A stretch of DNA of 64,000 nucleotides from Gordionus sp. m RMFG-2023 (Eukaryota; Nematomorpha; Gordioida; Chordodea; Parachordodidae). This document shows positions 1 through 11,300 of this stretch, one piece after another. The DNA is taken from NCBI RefSeq assembly GCF_954871325.1, contig NC_088778.1, positions 10,232,882 through 10,296,881 of the forward strand, written 5' to 3'. Below the pieces are notes generated by a model, which made no database searches, was not told the DNA's origin, and worked only from the letters and a program-made list of their open reading frames with translations. Positions within the stretch are counted from its first letter, which is position 1, and each line of letters starts with the position of its first letter. Both the position numbers and the translations under genes were made by a program.

Positions 1-2010
1 TTGGAAGGTGTTTTAAAATTTTTTATAGCGCTAATCTTATCTTCTGTAGGGTGAATTCCGAAACTGTCAATAACATGGCCTAAATAAGTGACTGACTTTT
101 CTCCGATTTTAATTTTATCGATCGTCGTGGTCAGTCCAGCCTTCTCAAATCTTCTTAATACTTCTTCCAAATTAACTATGTGATCGGAATTATTCTCACC
201 TGCAATAATTATGTCGTCTAAAAATACACTAACCATAGGAATTCCCTTTAATAGGTTTTTCATAAAGCGTTGGAATATTATCGGAGCGCTAGTCAAACCA
301 AATGGAATTCTTTGGTATCGGTAATAACCGACATGTGTCGAAATTACTAAAAGGTCCCTACATTCTGGACTAACTCCGAATTGTAAAAATGCATCTCTTA
401 AATCTATTGTTGAAAATATTTTACCACCCGCGATCTTATTTGTTAGGTCGACAAAAGTTGGTAGTAAATCGTTATCGATCGCTAGATATTTGTTGATTGT
501 TAAACGAAAATCTCCGCATATCCGTACGGCACCGGATTTCTTTAAGATATTAACCGTTGGCGTAGCCCAAGTGATTGGAGTTATTGTTGGATCCACCTTC
601 TCGATAACGCCTTCGTCTAAAAGTCTGTCCAACTCAGCTTCAATGATTCGAGGCAACGGAAAAGAAACTCTTCTTGCTGGTAATGCAATCGGTAACGTGT
701 TTGGTTCTATTCGGATGACTGCCTTTTGCAGTTTGATTTCACCTAATTTTTTTTTAAAAACTTGAGGGAATTTTGAAGCAATCTATTTAAAGAGGGAACA
801 TTCATATTTATTTTACGAACTTCTTCCGGTAGTTTTATATCAAATTCTCTAATGAAAGGCATCCCAAAAATAAGGGAATTCTCCCCTTTAACTTCCCAAA
901 TAAGTAAAAATTTCGAAATATTTTTTACTTTGACTTCTACGGTACATTTACCTAGTACTTCGATTTGGATATGATTATATCCCACTAATTTATAAGCCGG
1001 TGATAGTTGTGGTCTGCCAATACGATTTCAGGTGACCTCATCAATCACACTACACGCGGCGCCGGTATCAAACTCCATAGCTAGCTGCAACCCATTTATC
1101 TTCGCATCGATGGTTGCTTTATTTGAAAATGACAGGCGAGGTGTCCGTGGCAGAATCATTTGTATGGCATGGGTTCTACAATCTTTCGCTATGTGGTTTG
1201 CCTTACCGCAACGAAAGCATATCACTTTCTTTTGAATAGAGTTAGGTTTGATACTAGGTCTATAATTATTATTAGGAATATAATTGTTACTAAAGTGTTT
1301 ATTATTATTGAAGATATTGACGTTTGTATAATTATTATTTCTAAAATAATTATTTTTCGAACCCTGTGTTGGCTTATTTTTAATTATTTTATTAACTTCA
1401 GTCTGGGTTTCATTTTCCAACGAAGACAGCGCGATCGCTAAACGCACGGTCTCTTCAAAAGTAATATTGCCTTCGATATACTTTGACCGAAGTTCTTTGT
1501 CCAACTCAGGTAAGCCTACTCCTAGGATAAATATATCTCTTAAAAGTTCATCAAAAGGCGGTTTAAAATTACAAAGAGAACAGACAGTTTTAACCCTAAT
1601 TGAAAAGTCAATAATCGTCTCACTGCATCTTTTTAACGTAAAAATTTTTTTCCTATTTACGAAAATGCTCGAACTATCCTTGAACACCAAATTTAAGCTT
1701 TTTATTAAAGTATCATAATTTATCATCTCTAAATTTATTGGAAAGTGAAAGTTCTTAATTTTGATAAGATTGTCTGTTCCGATATAGGCTAAAAGGAGGT
1801 CTTTTTTTGTATTTAAATCTATAATATTTCTTACTTTATAAATTAACTCCAAGTTAAATAAGTAGTCCTGAATATTTACTTTTTCTTTGACTAATTCTGG
1901 AATATGGAATTTAATAGGAACTACTTCCATTGAGTCTTTAACTTTAATAGGAACTACTTCCATTGAATCTTCAACTTTAATAGGAGCTACTTCCATTGAG
2001 TCTTTTACTT
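1..2010 (-). mobile_element. Ty3/gypsy LTR retrotransposon, 5' part, cut by window edge
   Basis: On the minus strand a gag region (about 1996 to 1100) ends in a CCHC zinc knuckle (CFRCGKANHIAKDC) that follows an Asn-rich stretch. An aspartic protease start (EFDTGAACSVID) comes next, then reverse transcriptase from about 720 down to position 1, with an FLDD active-site box near 220. The order gag, protease, RT is that of Ty3/gypsy. RNase H, integrase and the 3' LTR lie outside the window, and no 5' LTR is obvious upstream. The copy looks lightly broken, with perhaps one or two breaks in what is visible. A short acidic/Val repeat (SMEVVPIKVKD) is repeated near the gag start. The fossil is relatively young by its open frames. 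Confidence 0.85.
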
Positions 2011-2234
2011 TAAATTTAATAAATCAAATAAATCTTCTCTAAAAATCGTCGCCAATGAAGTGTTTAAATAAGTAAAATAGGTAAAAATACAAAATATCAC
2101 GTATATATATATAATGAATTCAATCCTTCAGGTTATGTAATTTACAAACGAAAAGTTAATATTATATTCAATTTAAATTCAATTTACAATTACATTTATA
2201 TTACAGAAATCTACTACATGCTGTTAATATGTAG

Positions 2235-2340
2235 TTGCAATCAGAAAAATCTTAATAAAGATTCACAAAATTATGCTGAAGATGTGTTCATCTTTACAGT
2301 TAATAATTGACAATAAATTTTATAGCGCCATTGCTAAAAC
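2235..2340 (+). repeat. Inverted partial copy of the hAT relic
   Basis: The segment starting ttgcaatcag and ending tagcgccattgct is the reverse complement, at roughly 75-80 percent identity, of 2911-3016. The latter lies inside the minus-strand hAT relic. Two copies of the same transposase segment therefore face each other about 570 bp apart, either from two insertions or from a rearrangement. Confidence 0.6.
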
Positions 2341-3850
2341 TTAATTATATTTTACATTTAAATAATAGAACTAAATGTTTGCCGTCGTTATTGAGATATT
2401 TATAAAATTCCTGGCATGACATATTATATATTTGTTTAACCATTAACTCGGCCTCTAATGTTGTTAAAGAAATCATTTCTCCTTTTCCCAGGCAGTCCTC
2501 ATCAGGCTAAAAATGCGCTCGGATGAGGCATTAGAATGAGGTAAGGAGAAGAAATACTCGCATATTTTTTTCCAAGCATGGGGATTTATCGTTATTACGA
2601 AAAAATTCTGCCCATTTCTCCTCTGCTTTAAGACCATCTAACTTTAAGTATTTTGGCGAATCATAAAAAATAGAGAGAATTACAATCTCCTCAAACAAGA
2701 TATCAATGTCTTTCGGTATTTTTAATATATTTATTAAATTATAATCAATTGATGGTTTCTGTTCCAAGGTCATAATATTTGTACATTTGTAAATAGAGAT
2801 ATAAAATCAAATTTTGATTGTAAATATTCTAAAATTGTCTTAATAAAAATATCTGCTTCATTTAAAAATGTATTAATTAGAGTATTATTTGAACATTTTA
2901 ATATAATATTTTTAGCAATAGCGCCATAAAATTTATTATCAATTTTTAACCGTAGAGATGAACAGAGCTGTAGCATGATTTTGTGATATTTTTAATAAAG
3001 AATATTCTGATTGCAAAGGAATATTAATTGCATGAAGTAGATTTCCTACATGTGAAACGAATCACAAATATGCTTCTGCCATTTCATACTCGAAAAAATT
3101 CCTCAAAATTTTAGGACAGCTTTTAAAATCTCTATTTAAGAAATATTTTTTTTAAGGTTTGTAAAATTTTAAAATTCTATCGATGGCAGGTATTAATGGC
3201 AACCACATGATAGGTTCTATCGATGGTAAGTATTAATGACAACCACCTGATAGGTTTATATCGCAACAACTCACACATTCCAAGTCAGACCACTTCATCA
3301 ACTCTTTTAGTTGATAAATTAAATTTGTTAAAACATTTCATCACAATTATTTCGACATCCTCAGATAGTATAATCATTGCCTTCTTGCAAGAATTATGTA
3401 GTATATGGCATATACAACCAATTTGTATTAATTCATTATTGTGCTTCCTCAATTCGGTAACTTTTTTCCAAAAATTTACAGAGGCATTATCAGCGCAGAA
3501 AACTGACATGCAAATCATTGGTAACCCTGAATCAGCTATATTTACCATTATGTGGCTAGCTACATTGTTAGATTTTTCAATATCCGAGAAAAAAATTTTA
3601 ACAGTTTTATTGAAATGTTCTTATTCTTGTTGAAATAGCGAAGGATCGAGGGAAATGTTTTAATATTTCCCTTATTAAATGCATCTATTAGAATTGCATA
3701 TGGATGCCCATCTTTCAAATCGTCTAGAATTGACCTTTAGGATTCAAGTACTAAAATACTTGTGATAGCCTTGCTCATTTTTGTTCTGCCACAAGTAAGG
3801 TTTGTACTTATATTGGAGTCGTTAAATATCATGAGAAAAAGATTCGACCT
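2340..3850 (-). pseudogene. hAT-type transposase relic (SCAND3/ZBED-like domesticated-family relative)
   Basis: Minus-strand pieces can be read in family order. A stretch near 3700 reads like DLKDGHPYAILIDAFNKG. Then comes FCADNASVNFWKKVTEL with GCICHILHNSCKKA (3548-3285), a helical middle (2976-2531), and a C-terminal dimerisation segment with SLPHSNASSERIFSLM near 2510. The frame changes several times, so this is a dead copy. The same family recurs on the plus strand at 55440-56280 (ENNASVNFVKKVF, GCICNFLHNSFKKA). No TIRs or TSD were found. The assignment to hAT rests on the NAS and ERIFS motifs. Confidence 0.6.
3176..3255 (+). repeat. 40-bp tandem duplication
   Basis: Two adjacent 40-bp units starting tctatcgatgg and ending gataggt differ at only a few positions. 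They lie in a gap of the hAT relic. Confidence 0.8.
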
Positions 3851-4163
3851 ACATTGTGATGATATAGCTCTGTGAATGTTGAACTACATGATAGATGTAT
3901 ACGATTTCCGCAAATGTAGTTGCATCTGTATTATTTATTATTTTTGAGAATATTTTTGTATTGCAATCGATGTAGATATACTCCCCTGTACTGACTTATA
4001 TGAATGAAAGATTTATTATTGGATAAAAATAAAACAGGATAGAAAGAAATTTACAAAACGAACATGTTTTTCGAATAAATATTTAAAATTTATTTTAAAA
4101 TATAAAAATAATCAATTAATGTCTCTCAAAATTATTATTTATATTAAAAACGTTAAAATACTA

Positions 4164-4990
4164 TTAAAAAAAATTGTGGGAGAAATTTAAAAATTTGGTA
4201 AATTTTTGCAGGAGATTTCTAATTGCGGTAGTTTTGCAGGAGAGAGATGTCTGCGTGTAAACTAAAAAATTGTGGGAGTCTCCCGCTGATGGGGGGAGAC
4301 ATAATAACCCTGGTCGGGATAGGCAGTCAGGTACTATGTTGTGTTTACCCGCCCTATGTTTTATATCAAAATTGTACGCTCCTATCGCTATATTCCATTT
4401 CTGCAGCCTCATAGACATGGAAGTATCTTCCTTAAGGCCTTTTGAAAAGATGTATATTAGCGGTTTATGATCTGTCATAATTGTAAATCTCGTTCCGATC
4501 AAGTATTCTTGAAATCTTTTTATGGCAAAGATAATAGCTAATGCCTCACGTTCGATATTAGAGTAATTGAACTCTGCTTTTAATAATGCTCTGGATGCAA
4601 ATGCGATGGGTTTCTCTTTTCCATCGGTATTAAACTGAAATAGAACTGCTCCTTCTCCCTTCTTAGAGGCATCGGCAGCTATACCAATAGGCAATTTAGG
4701 ATTAAAAAAAACTGATGTCGGAGGTTGAGATATCAATAGTTTTAATTCATCGAAGCTTTTTTTGTGTTTGTTATTCCATGACCACTCCTTTATATTTGTC
4801 ATCTTGTATAGTGGATTAGCTATATGCTCGAAATTGTTTAAAAATTTTCTGTAATAACTGGCCATACCTAGAAATGTTACGAGTTCGTCATGTGATTTCG
4901 GCTCTGACATGTTGATTATAGCTTTAATTTTGTCAACCCTCTGCATCGATATCGTGTCCAAGAAACCTAACGTTGGTTTCAGGGGCGTAG
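4164..4990 (-). mobile_element. Ty3/gypsy pol fragment (RT end, RNase H)
   Basis: The minus-strand frame shows the RT thumb/connection (FLGMASYYRKFLNNFEHIA), RNase H (ADASKKGEGAVLFQF, IEREALAIIFAIKRFQEYL, TDHKPL) and the end of RNase H (HRAGKHNIVPDCLSRP). It resembles the RNase H of the plus-strand element at 58.4-62.6 kb more than that of the 8.3-13.3 kb element. It is therefore a separate, truncated insertion. No gag, integrase or LTR adjoins it. Confidence 0.85.
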
Positions 4991-6009
4991 CTAGCTTTTA
5001 CAATCTCAGGGGGCTCAACTAAAAAAAATTTTATGGGGAGCGAAGTCCCCCATACTTTTTGCTAACTATGAATAAATATTCAGGATTTCATATTTTGTCA
5101 TTTATTATATTATGTTAACAAAATAAACTAGCATATAAATAATTAAAACAATATAAGACATTTCTAAAAATATTATTTTTTGATACAGAATCTATTTATT
5201 ACAGTATAAAATATTTTCGATTGCTGATATAAATTTTGCGTCTAAAGAATTACAAGTGATAAAAAAGGTTAATTAATTCATACATATGCCTCAATTGATA
5301 ATGGTTTTTAAAAACTACATATAATAAAATTGGCAACCTACATTGACAAACGGTCAAGAAACTAATACACTCTGTTACCCTTTTTAGACAATGTTTTATA
5401 GAAAGGACTAATAAGGAAAAATTTATAGGCCTAACCAAATCAACAATTCTTGGAGAAGAGAATATAAACGACTAATCCAAATCATAAAACTATACGGTGG
5501 TTAGGGCTTCCTCTTAAATGACATGATGGGAGCTAGATAAGTAATTGAGAAAAAAATTGTGAGATATTAAATTTCTAAAAGATTATCTTCCATTTTTAAT
5601 GATACATAAACAACTACACCGTTGACCATTATTGCTTATAAAATATGCATTCATATGCTCTCAGCATCTGTAATAACAATTTTAAATTACATAGCCACAC
5701 ATATATTAGATGCTGGTTAATTAGCAGTCATAGCCATGACACTAACTATTAACTTATATCAGAATTTATTGTGCTAGATAAATTGATAAAACACAAACAC
5801 TAAAAATCTTTAGAAGAAATTATGCAAAAGGCAGGGATGCCATAGAAATGAAACATTTTGTAACTATAAAATAAGAACCAGAGTAATGTGATATGATAAA
5901 AGAAATTAATTAAAATTTTATATATTATTGTCGCACCACCTCTAGAGGGAGATGGTGTGACGCAGGGAAACAAAAATGAAAAAGGGACGTAAGTGTTGTC
6001 TAGGATAGC
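4975..6009. other. Gene-free AT-rich stretch with a transposon-like end
   Basis: No credible gene is present. At 4980 the sequence CAGGGGCGTAGCTAGC followed by short GGGGGC/GCCCCC stretches resembles the CAGTGGCGTAGC-type ends also seen at 32048 and 44886. I find no matching right end. At 5930-5962 a short imperfect hairpin (GTCGCACCA / TGGTGTGAC) is seen. It could be an LTR edge of the minus-strand gypsy element that follows, but this is not shown. Confidence 0.4.
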
Positions 6010-6145
6010 TCTTTGGCTAGAAGACTAAAAAATTTTTTTTTAATTTTTTTTTTAAATTTTTTTTAAAATTTTTTTTAAATTTTTTTTTAAAATTTTTTTT
6101 AAATTTTTTTTTAAATTTTTTTTTTAAATTTTTTTTTATTTTATT
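6010..6145. repeat. Low-complexity T-run/AAA repeat
   Basis: A run of 7-10 T residues alternating with AA/AAA over about 130 bp. It is a simple repeat, with nothing else visible to 6410. Confidence 0.9.
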
Positions 6146-6759
6146 TAAAAAACTGTTTCAATTTAGAAATAAAATAAATAATATATACGATATTAAAATG
6201 AAATATATTTTTATGAACTAATAAAATATTAAATAACTTTCTTATTTCTATATTTCTATACTTCTATAAATTAAATATAACAATTTTCTTTATCGATTTC
6301 CTAATAATATTTATCTCAGATATTAATATATTAATATATCAATTTCCTATTTCTATATATTGAATATAACAATTTACTTTATTTCCTAATAATATATATA
6401 ACAATTTTCTTTAAACAGAATAATAAAAAAAAAGTGTTATAAATTCTTCTTTTTCAGGGTTTTTATAACCCACATAAATAATAATAAAAAAAAATATTGA
6501 TAAAAAACAAATAATATCGATTAAAAAAAATAATATTGACAAAATTATAATATTGATAAAAAAACAAATAATATCGATTAAAAGAATATGGGTAATAATA
6601 AAGAAAAACAATACATATAAATTTAAAATAAGCGTGCCTATCACATGCCCCCCATAAAAATAATCAATTAACTTACGCGAAAAATATTGTACCGCATACA
6701 ATATTATTATTAATCCCGGTTTAAAAAAAAAATATAATTTGTTTTTGATAAATTTTATC

Positions 6760-7348
6760 TCACTGCTCTTGGAATAATTGTTCCAATTCATCGGCCGATA
6801 GATCTACTATCGGCCATTCTCCAAGTAATTCTCCTAGATCCTTCGAAAGTGGGGCCTGTTCCTGAGACGGTACTATCACCGCCACTGGTCGCTCCACTTC
6901 CAAGGCTACGGGTTGCTCAACTTTCGTCGTTCCACTTTTGTAAACCCCCAGCACCCGTTACTGCCGGTAACGCAGTCCGGACGGAATAGGTCCCTCGAAT
7001 TTGCCCACCATTATCTCTATCGTTTCTTGACCGTACCAAATTTCTTCTATAATTCCATCCCGTATAACCATGGCGGGGCCCGCGGGGGCATCGAACCTGT
7101 AAATGACTCCTTGCTCCGCAGAGAAAACATAACCAAATATTCCGTACGGTACTTAAACCCGAATGGCTGGGCTGGGGTAACTCGGATCCATGACCCATTC
7201 CGTTGAACAATTCTATAGTTTGTCTATTTCGCGGGGGTCTGGGATTGGGTCTCGATCCTGGATGTATACGATTTCCCTCCGTGTCAACCCTGTCCCTGAA
7301 GATACTAACTCGAATTGTGATATTCTCACATTCATGAATACCCGTCAT
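6760..7348 (-). other. GC-rich zinc-knuckle reading frame 3' of a gypsy integrase
   Basis: The minus strand encodes an Arg/Pro-rich polypeptide with one CCHC knuckle (CFLCGARSHLQVRC). An overlapping acidic stretch ending ELEQLFQEQ follows. The segment is near 50 percent GC in surroundings that are about 75 percent AT. It lies about 1 kb downstream, on the same strand, of the integrase of the 8.3-13.3 kb Ty3/gypsy element. It may be an extra ORF of that element, the gag end of a different retroelement, or an unrelated insert. I treat it as a retroelement fossil and cannot choose between these. Confidence 0.5.
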
Positions 7349-8342
7349 TCTAATAAAAAAAAGGTATAATAAAAAAATATTGATAATGTACTTTCGTCTT
7401 TTTTTTTTACAATTTTTATAATTACAAAAAAAAAATTCTCTTTAAAACTAAAATTTATGGAAAATAATTAATAATTTCTTTTATGAGCGAATTTAAAAAA
7501 TTATAAAAATTTGGATACTCCTTCTTCTTTTATTCTTTCCAATAACATTCTTCAAAAACAACTTTATCTGTTCTTTTCTCCAACTGTCATCACCTCTCTA
7601 TTCTCTCTCCAAAAAGATACATTCTTGTACCAATTTCTATTCATTTCCATGATTTATTAACTTTCTCTTTTACCAATTTGTTTGACAATTTAATTTTGGG
7701 CACCACCAAATAACATTTTTTTAAAATATCATAAGTTATATAATTTATGATGGTTAATGTGCCAATAATGCTTTTCTTTAAAAAAAATGAGCGAGGGAAA
7801 CAGAAAAATTTTTATCAATCGTATGAAAAAAAAATATTATATGATTGGAACATTATTACACTGCTACTTTAAGATACATATTATCCCAGCATGGGATTTT
7901 CAACAATTTTATATATTATATCAATAAATCTATAATTAATTTGGGTATATTAAGAATTTTTAAACAATGTTAAACATTATATCAATAAATCTATGATTAA
8001 TTTGGATATACTAATTTCGATATATTTTTAAAAAAAACGTTACATATATATATATTTCACTGATTATTGCAAATATATTTCCTTTCACCATATAATTCTC
8101 ATGGGATTTCCAACAATTTTATATGTTATATCCATGAATCTATGTTTAATTTTTGGATAAATTAAGAATTTTTAAACAATGTTAAACATTATATCAACGA
8201 ATCTATGATTAATTTGGATATACTAATTTCGATATATTAAAAAAAAACATAACATATATATATATATTTATTTCATGGTATTGTTACATAGACACATACA
8301 TTTCCTTTTAATTTCATATAATACATATAATATCATTTTGCT
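7349..8342. other. AT-rich gap with a 210-bp tandem duplication
   Basis: No gene is seen. Units 7891-8100 and 8101-8277 are direct repeats (atgggattt...caacaattttatat, then aatgttaaacattatatcaa, then tatactaatttcgatatatt). They are offset by 210 bp with moderate divergence. The rest is AT-rich and featureless. Confidence 0.75.
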
Positions 8343-11300
8343 TCAAACACCAGATCGTAATCTTCCTGGCTCCAGTCCCCTTTTTAGTCGGTCCCGATGC
8401 CTTATTCCTTCTCTTTCTTCAGAGAATTTTATTCGACTTAATTTATTTCCAATGTTTTCTACGATCACCCCTGACTCCCACCTTCTTGTACCTCCATATA
8501 TTCTTGCCCACACGGTTTGTCCCACCATAAATTCAGGTTTATCCGTTATATCTCTCTCCACCTCTTGATGTAGTGTTGGTTTTAATAAATCCAATAATAT
8601 CCTGGTTCGCCGCCCTAAAAACTTCTCTGCTGGAGACTGTTCTTCTCCCTTTCGACTGTTGTTATAATAGGCTACGGCTATCCAAATTTCCTCACCTCCA
8701 TACTTTGATTTTCTTAACCAGCTCTTAACAAGTGCTACCATTCTTTCTGCCTGGCCGTTCGAGCTTGGGTGGTATGGCGGCGTTAAAACATGTTTCGCCC
8801 CTGTTTCCTCACAAAATAACTTGAATTGACCACTTATGAAGGCCGGACCCCCATCCAAAACTATTATATTAGGTACTCCAAACCGGGCCCAAAGTTTTTT
8901 TAACATTTTTATCACGAATTGAGTTGTCAATCCCCTCACTTCTTCGTACTCTATCCATTTGGAAAAAGCATCAACCACCAGGAGATATATCTTGTTTTCA
9001 AAGTCGAGAAAATCTAAATGGATTCTCTCCCAAGGTCGTACCACTTTCGGCCATACGCTCCTCTTGTCTTTACGAGGCATATTGGCCCATGAATTACACA
9101 TCAAACAACCTCGGCAAATATTTCCAATTTCCTTATTCATGCCAGGCCACCACACATACTCACGCCCCCATTGTTTCATTCGCTCAATCCTTGATGTCCA
9201 GCGTGTATCATAGATAACACTGAGCCTCTCAATTTCATTGGTACTACTCCTCGGTTTCGTCGGACCAGACATTCATCCAATATGACCAGCTCTTTTTCTA
9301 TGCACTTAAAATGTTTATCTCCCTCTCTCCACGGTCTCTTCCCTAACGCTCCTTTTAATTCTCATTAGTTCGCGATCTTTAACGGTGATTCTTTTTAGTT
9401 CCGCCCAAGTCACGGGACCACCTCTAGCTATCCTCGCTATCGCTCGAATTAGTCCCTTTTCTTTCTTTTCTTCCACTTCTTCGGATCCTATTTCGCTTTC
9501 ATCTTCTCCCGCCCCACATCGAGACAAAATATCAGGTAAATAGTTTTCCCTTCCCCGCCTATATTTCACCTGCACATCAAAACTGCCAACCAGTAATAAC
9601 CATCTTTGTAAACGAGCAGACAACATCAGCTCAATATTATCCTTCTGTGTAGATTATAAATCTGCGTCCAATTAAGTATTCCCGGCACTTGGTCAATCCA
9701 AAAATAACCGCCAAGACTTCCTGTTCGATTACTGAATACCTTGTCTATGCTGCTTTAAAAATTCTCGAGAAAAACAAAATAGGCCTCTCCAGTTCGTCTA
9801 TGTAAGGAAGCAAGGCTCCGCCCACACCCCTACTTGAAGCATCCACGGACAATATCACTTCCAAATCGTTATTAAAACATACTAAAATGAGTTCTCTTCC
9901 GATTCTACGTTTCAACTCTTCAAAGGCCTCTTCCTGCTCATTTTGCCACACAAATTTTTCTCCCTTTTTAATAATTTATATAATGGTGCCGCTATCTGCG
10001 CAAAGCCCTCCACAAAACGGTGATAATAGTTTACCATTCCCAGGAAAGCCTGTACCTCCACTTTGTTATTAGGTCCCAGCAAGCTTGTTATGTTCGCCAT
10101 ATTTTTGTCTAAAGGCAACCTACTTTCCATTGATTTTATGACCCAAATATATAACCTCAGACACTCCTAATACACTTTTTTCTGCACTTGCCCGCAACCC
10201 TTTATCCCTGATTCTTTTGAACACCTCCTCCAATCTTTGCTCATGCTGTTCAGGAGTTTCTTCCATTACTAATACATCATCCATGTAATAAAACACTCCT
10301 TCTAGACCTTGGAAAACAGCTGCCATTGTTCGTTGAAAAATCGGAGCCGACACGCTAAGTCCAAATGGCAATCTACAGAACGCAAACAATCCTTTCGGCG
10401 TAGTAATGGCCAATAGACGCTGCACCTCTGGCTTCTCCCGCAATTGTAGGTAAGCATTTGAAAAATCCACCTTTGAAAAATATATACTTCCTTTGAGACT
10501 GGCTAATTCCTCAATTCGCGGCAAGGGATATTTCACTTCCACCACCCACGGGTTTAAGGTGACCCGAAAATCCGCGCATAAACGGAGCTTTCCATTGGCC
10601 TTTTTCACCGGTACCAATAGTGTCGCCCATTCGCTATATTCTACAGGACATACTATGCCTTTTCTTTTTGCACCCATTGATCTAATTTCTTGTTCACTTC
10701 ATTTCGCCATTCAAACGGTATTCGCCGTAACGCACAAAATTTTGGTACATGTCTCTTCTTCAATTTGATATCTACCTCATAATCTCTTAGGTATCCCAAA
10801 CTTTCTTCAAAGATTTCCTTATAATTATTCACCAATCTTCGCACTCCCTCTTGCACTTTTATTATCGCAAATTCCATTTCTTCATTTCGAAATTCCTCGT
10901 CTTTTTGCCACCCTGTCTCTTTTTCCTTCATTATTATTTCTTGATTATATATTCTTTTGGTATTTCCTTGTTTCATACCATCATTTTCCGACCATTCTTT
11001 CTGCAACTTTGTTTCACCATTTGGAATTTCATCTATTACTTCTAATACCTCATTATCATTAATTTCTTCTTCCTTTTCAGCATCCTCTCTTCCCTCTTTT
11101 CTCCTAAAGTCGCGACAATCCCTAAAATTCCCCCCCCCGATATCTCCCCTATAATTCCCCCCGATATCTACCCTAGAATTCCCCCCGATATCTACCCTAG
11201 AATTCCCCCCGATATCTCCCCTATAATTCCCCCCGCTATCTCCCCTAGAATTCCCCCCGATATCTCCCCTAGAATTCCCCCGATTTCTCCCCTAGAATTC

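Noticed and set aside
5929-6410. 3' LTR of the minus-strand gypsy element
   Set aside because: TGTCGCACC looks like an LTR edge, but I found no matching copy near 13.3-13.9 kb and no clear purine tract.
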